Part shown: piece after piece, positions 33,165-35,590 of the stretch
Numbering within the stretch: position 1 is the stretch's first letter
Layout of the letters: each line of letters opens with the position of its first letter
Assembly: GCA_020793565.1 (NCBI GenBank)
Contig: DQIP01000221.1
Span: forward strand, 1-35,590
Origin: Candidatus Methanovorans sp.
GTDB lineage: Archaea > Halobacteriota > Methanosarcinia > Methanosarcinales > Methanosarcinaceae
DNA: 35,590 nucleotides
Direction: 5' to 3'
Notes under the pieces: generated by a model
Told to the model about the DNA's origin: nothing
Database searches by the model: none
What the model saw: the letters and a program-made list of their open reading frames with translations, nothing else
Position numbers and translations under genes: made by a program

Positions 33165-35590
33165 TCACACATCAACATCCACCACGATCCCAGACCCATC
33201 AACATCCACCACGAGTTTCGCCCCTTCCATTACTTCACCTGCAACGATCAATTTTCCGACCTTTGTCTCGACCTCATTCTGGATCACGCGCCGCAGTGGA
33301 CGCGCCCCGTATTTTTCACTGAATCCGGCATCACCGAGATATTTTTTGGCGGCATCTGTGATCGTAAGTGTGATCCTCTTCTCTTTCAGGCGCTTCACCA
33401 GATCTATGACCTTGATGTCTACGATATTGACAAGTTCATCTTTTGTCAGGGGATGGAAAATAGCAAGTTCATCTATGCGGTTCAAAAACTCAGGCCTGAA
33501 GTACCTGCCAAGTTCATTGAGTGCGATCTCCTGCATTTTTGCATAATCTCCGCCTTGTTCGAGATGTGCACTGGCATAGTCCACACAGATGTTTGATGTC
33601 ATGATCACAAGCGTGTTCTTGAAATTCACAGTCCTGCCCTTAGAATCGGTCAATCGCCCATCATCCAGGATCTGGAGCATGATATTGAACACATCAGGAT
33701 GCGCCTTTTCGATCTCATCAAACAGTACCACAGCGTATGGCTTGCGGCGGATCGCTTCTGTGAGCTGGCCACCTTCATCATGACCGATATATCCGGGCGG
33801 CGCGCCGATCATGCGCGAGACGGTATGCTTTTCCATGTATTCTGACATGTCAAGCCGGACCATGTTATTCTCATCATCAAACAGTTCTGCGGCAAGTGCT
33901 TTGACAAGTTCGGTCTTTCCGACACCGGTCGGGCCAAGGAATATGAAACTCCCGATCGGTCTTTGAGGGTCCTTGATTCCGGCATAGGCGCGGATCACTG
34001 CATCGGAGACTGCTTTTACGGCTTCCACCTGTCCGATGAGGCGTTTATGCAGGTTATCTTCAAGATGTAAGAGTTTCTCGCGCTCACCTTCTATCAACCT
34101 GCTCACAGGGATGTTTGTCCACTCGCTTACGACCTCTGCGATGTCCTCTTCGTCAACTTCTTCTTTGAGTAATGTGGATGCACCCTGTTTTTCCGCAAGA
34201 CGATCTTCTTCTTCCGCATACTGGCGCTCAAGTGCAGGCAGGGTTCCATGCCGCAGTTTTGCGGCGCTGTCAAGATTATCGACTTTATTCTGGTAATAGT
34301 CACGTTCTGCATGCTCGATCTGTACTTTTACGTCCTCGATCTGCTCTTTCAGGGAACCAAGTTTTGCAATAGCGTCCTTTTCTCCCTGCCATTGCGCACG
34401 CATGGAATCGGATTCGGCGCGCATGTTCGCAAGTTCCTGCTGTAATTTTTCGAGCCGTTCTTTTGATGCGGGATCCTTCTCTTTCTTCAGTGCTTCCCGC
34501 TCTATTTCAAGTTGCATGATCTTGCGGTCAACCCCGTCAAGTTCAGAGGGTTTGCTGTCGATCTCGGTCCTGATCTTTGATGCTGCCTCGTCTACGAGGT
34601 CTATGGCTTTGTCAGGAAGGAAACGGTCTGAGATGTAACGATCGCTCAGTACTGCGGCTGCGACGAGTGCCGCATCTTTTATCCTGACGCCATGATGCAC
34701 TTCATAGCGTTCTTTTAATCCGCGCAGTATGGAGATGGTATCTTCTACGGTGGGCTGTTCAGTGAGTACGGGCAGGAACCGCCGTTCAAGGGCTGCATCC
34801 TTTTCGATATACTTGCGGTATTCATTGAGTGTGGTTGCACCGATGCAGTGGAGTTCACCCCTTGCAAGCATGGGTTTTAAGAGATTCCCGGCATCCATCG
34901 AGCCTTCGGTGGCACCGGCACCTACGACTGTGTGCAGTTCATCGATGAACAGGATAATCTTTCCTTCGGAACCTGATACTTCCTTGAGAACGGCTTTTAG
35001 GCGCTCTTCGAACTCGCCCCGGAATTTTGCGCCTGCTATGAGTGCGCCCATGTCAAGCGATATGATGCGTTTGTTTTTCATGGCTTCGGGGACATCATGG
35101 TTTGCTATACGCTGGGATAGCCCTTCTACGATCGCGGTTTTGCCGACCCCTGCTTCTCCGATGAGGACAGGATTATTCTTGCGGCGGCGGGAAAGTATCT
35201 GGATAGTGTGCCTGATCTCATGGTCCCTGCCTATGACAGGATCGAGTTTCCCCATGGATGCGAGTTCTGTGAGGTCAATGCCGTATTTTTTGAGTGCTTC
35301 GTAGGTGTCTTCCGCGTTTTCGGATGTGACCCGCTGTCCTCCCCTGATCTCCTTGATGGCTTGAAGGAGGATCTCTTTTGTGGCACCTGCATCTTTTAGT
35401 ATTTTTCCGCTTGCATTGTCTTTTTCTATGAGCAGCGCAAGCAGGAGATGTTCAACACTGACATATTCGTCCCCCATTTTGCCTGCTTCCTTATTTGCAG
35501 TGTCAAGGACACGGTTGAGCTTCTGGGTCATGTAGACCTGCTCACTGCCCGGACCCGATACCTGCGGCAGTTGTGAGAGGTTTTGTTCCA
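33165..35590 (-). CDS. clpB: ClpB disaggregase, 5' end beyond the window
   Basis: ClpB (Hsp104 type) threads aggregated proteins through a hexameric AAA+ ring, working with DnaK. The frame is open to the right edge, so the first part of the N-domain is missing; internal Met at 35531 is not the start. Visible are the second half of the N-domain ([14 protein letters not shown]), Walker A GEAGVGKT and Walker B 'ILFIDELHT' of the first ring, a middle coiled coil (about '[17 protein letters not shown]' onward), Walker A GPTGVGKT and '[15 protein letters not shown]' of the second ring, and the C-terminal '[15 protein letters not shown]'. Everything is intact. ClpB is patchy in archaea and is thought to come from bacteria. 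The last residues repeat VVDVD. Confidence 0.97.
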   Translation of the reverse strand, partial: EQNLSQLPQVSGPGSEQVYMTQKLNRVLDTANKEAGKMGDEYVSVEHLLLALLIEKDNASGKILKDAGATKEILLQAIKEIRGGQRVTSENAEDTYEALKKYGIDLTELASMGKLDPVIGRDHEIRHTIQILSRRRKNNPVLIGEAGVGKTAIVEGLSQRIANHDVPEAMKNKRIISLDMGALIAGAKFRGEFEERLKAVLKEVSGSEGKIILFIDELHTVVGAGATEGSMDAGNLLKPMLARGELHCIGATTLNEYRKYIEKDAALERRFLPVLTEQPTVEDTISILRGLKERYEVHHGVRIKDAALVAAAVLSDRYISDRFLPDKAIDLVDEAASKIRTEIDSKPSELDGVDRKIMQLEIEREALKKEKDPASKERLEKLQQELANMRAESDSMRAQWQGEKDAIAKLGSLKEQIEDVKVQIEHAERDYYQNKVDNLDSAAKLRHGTLPALERQYAEEEDRLAEKQGASTLLKEEVDEEDIAEVVSEWTNIPVSRLIEGEREKLLHLEDNLHKRLIGQVEAVKAVSDAVIRAYAGIKDPQRPIGSFIFLGPTGVGKTELVKALAAELFDDENNMVRLDMSEYMEKHTVSRMIGAPPGYIGHDEGGQLTEAIRRKPYAVVLFDEIEKAHPDVFNIMLQILDDGRLTDSKGRTVNFKNTLVIMTSNICVDYASAHLEQGGDYAKMQEIALNELGRYFRPEFLNRIDELAIFHPLTKDELVNIVDIKVIDLVKRLKEKRITLTITDAAKKYLGDAGFSEKYGARPLRRVIQNEVETKVGKLIVAGEVMEGAKLVVDVDGSGIVVDVDV
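33170..33214. repeat. 18-bp direct repeat at the end of clpB
   Basis: CATCAACATCCACCACGA occurs at 33170-33187 and 33197-33214 (27-base period), so the protein ends with VVDVD twice. The period keeps the frame. It is probably a recent small duplication. Confidence 0.6.

Noticed and set aside
35531-35531. Internal ATG as the start of clpB
   Set aside because: The frame continues to the right edge with sequence typical of the ClpB N-domain linker (LPQVSG), so the gene is cut by the window.

Overview
The window comes from a euryarchaeon. Archaeal hallmark genes are the Hel308 helicase, archaeal DnaG primase, archaeosine synthase ArcS, the tRNA-Ile2 agmatidine enzyme TiaS, a KptA with an N-terminal cysteine segment, UPF0058, an MTH865-like protein and a methanogen-type iron-sulfur flavoprotein. 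Together with a CooC-like ATPase, lipobox proteins, a laterally acquired-looking ClpB, moderate G+C and heavy remnants of mobile DNA, this points to a Methanosarcinales-related lineage. An ANME-2 or Methanoperedens-like genome is possible, but the sequence alone does not settle it.

Layout. 1-1.7 kb is accessory: the tail of a gene with a terminator hairpin, a membrane-anchored secreted protein, an inverted-repeat element and a transposase remnant. 1.8-11.2 kb is mostly housekeeping: hel308, hisD, a four-helix membrane protein behind a 196-bp inverted-repeat element, a lipoamide-dehydrogenase-like flavoprotein, a cation diffusion facilitator, a lipoprotein, a CooC-like ATPase and rnhB. 11.3-15.1 kb has a surface beta-propeller protein, a membrane zinc peptidase, a frameshifted YbjQ-family gene and a decayed zinc-site gene. 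15.2-20.1 kb is rich in RNA enzymes: tiaS, kptA and rtcA, with a CoA-disulfide-reductase-like gene directly upstream of rtcA. 20.1-23.4 kb is a long, gene-poor, A+T-rich region holding dnaG, which is flanked on both sides by copies of a roughly 60-nt repeat that folds into a hairpin. 23.4-26.3 kb has UPF0058, a GNAT acetyltransferase and arcS. 26.6-29.0 kb is a two-gene glcD/glcF-type 2-hydroxyacid oxidase operon. 29.0-30.4 kb is a pile-up of elements: a small zinc-ribbon gene split by a decaying group II intron, followed by another dnaG-type repeat that is itself split by a short inverted-repeat element. 30.5-32.6 kb looks like a redox regulon: a cysteine-containing winged-helix regulator divergent from MTH865 and iron-sulfur flavoprotein genes. 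32.65-33.1 kb is a broken phoU, and clpB runs off the right edge.

How the genes fit together. TiaS, KptA, RtcA and ArcS all act on tRNA or RNA ends. GlcD/GlcF, the lipoamide-dehydrogenase-like protein, the CoADR-like protein and the Isf are redox enzymes. The most distinctive signals are the dnaG-flanking hairpin repeats, which show one compensatory base-pair change, the group II intron with an intact domain V but a maturase truncated after its N-terminal domain, an apparent ATT start codon for rtcA, and a short coding-like segment present both downstream of dnaG and in frame upstream of arcS. No defence system, CRISPR array, rRNA or tRNA gene was seen.
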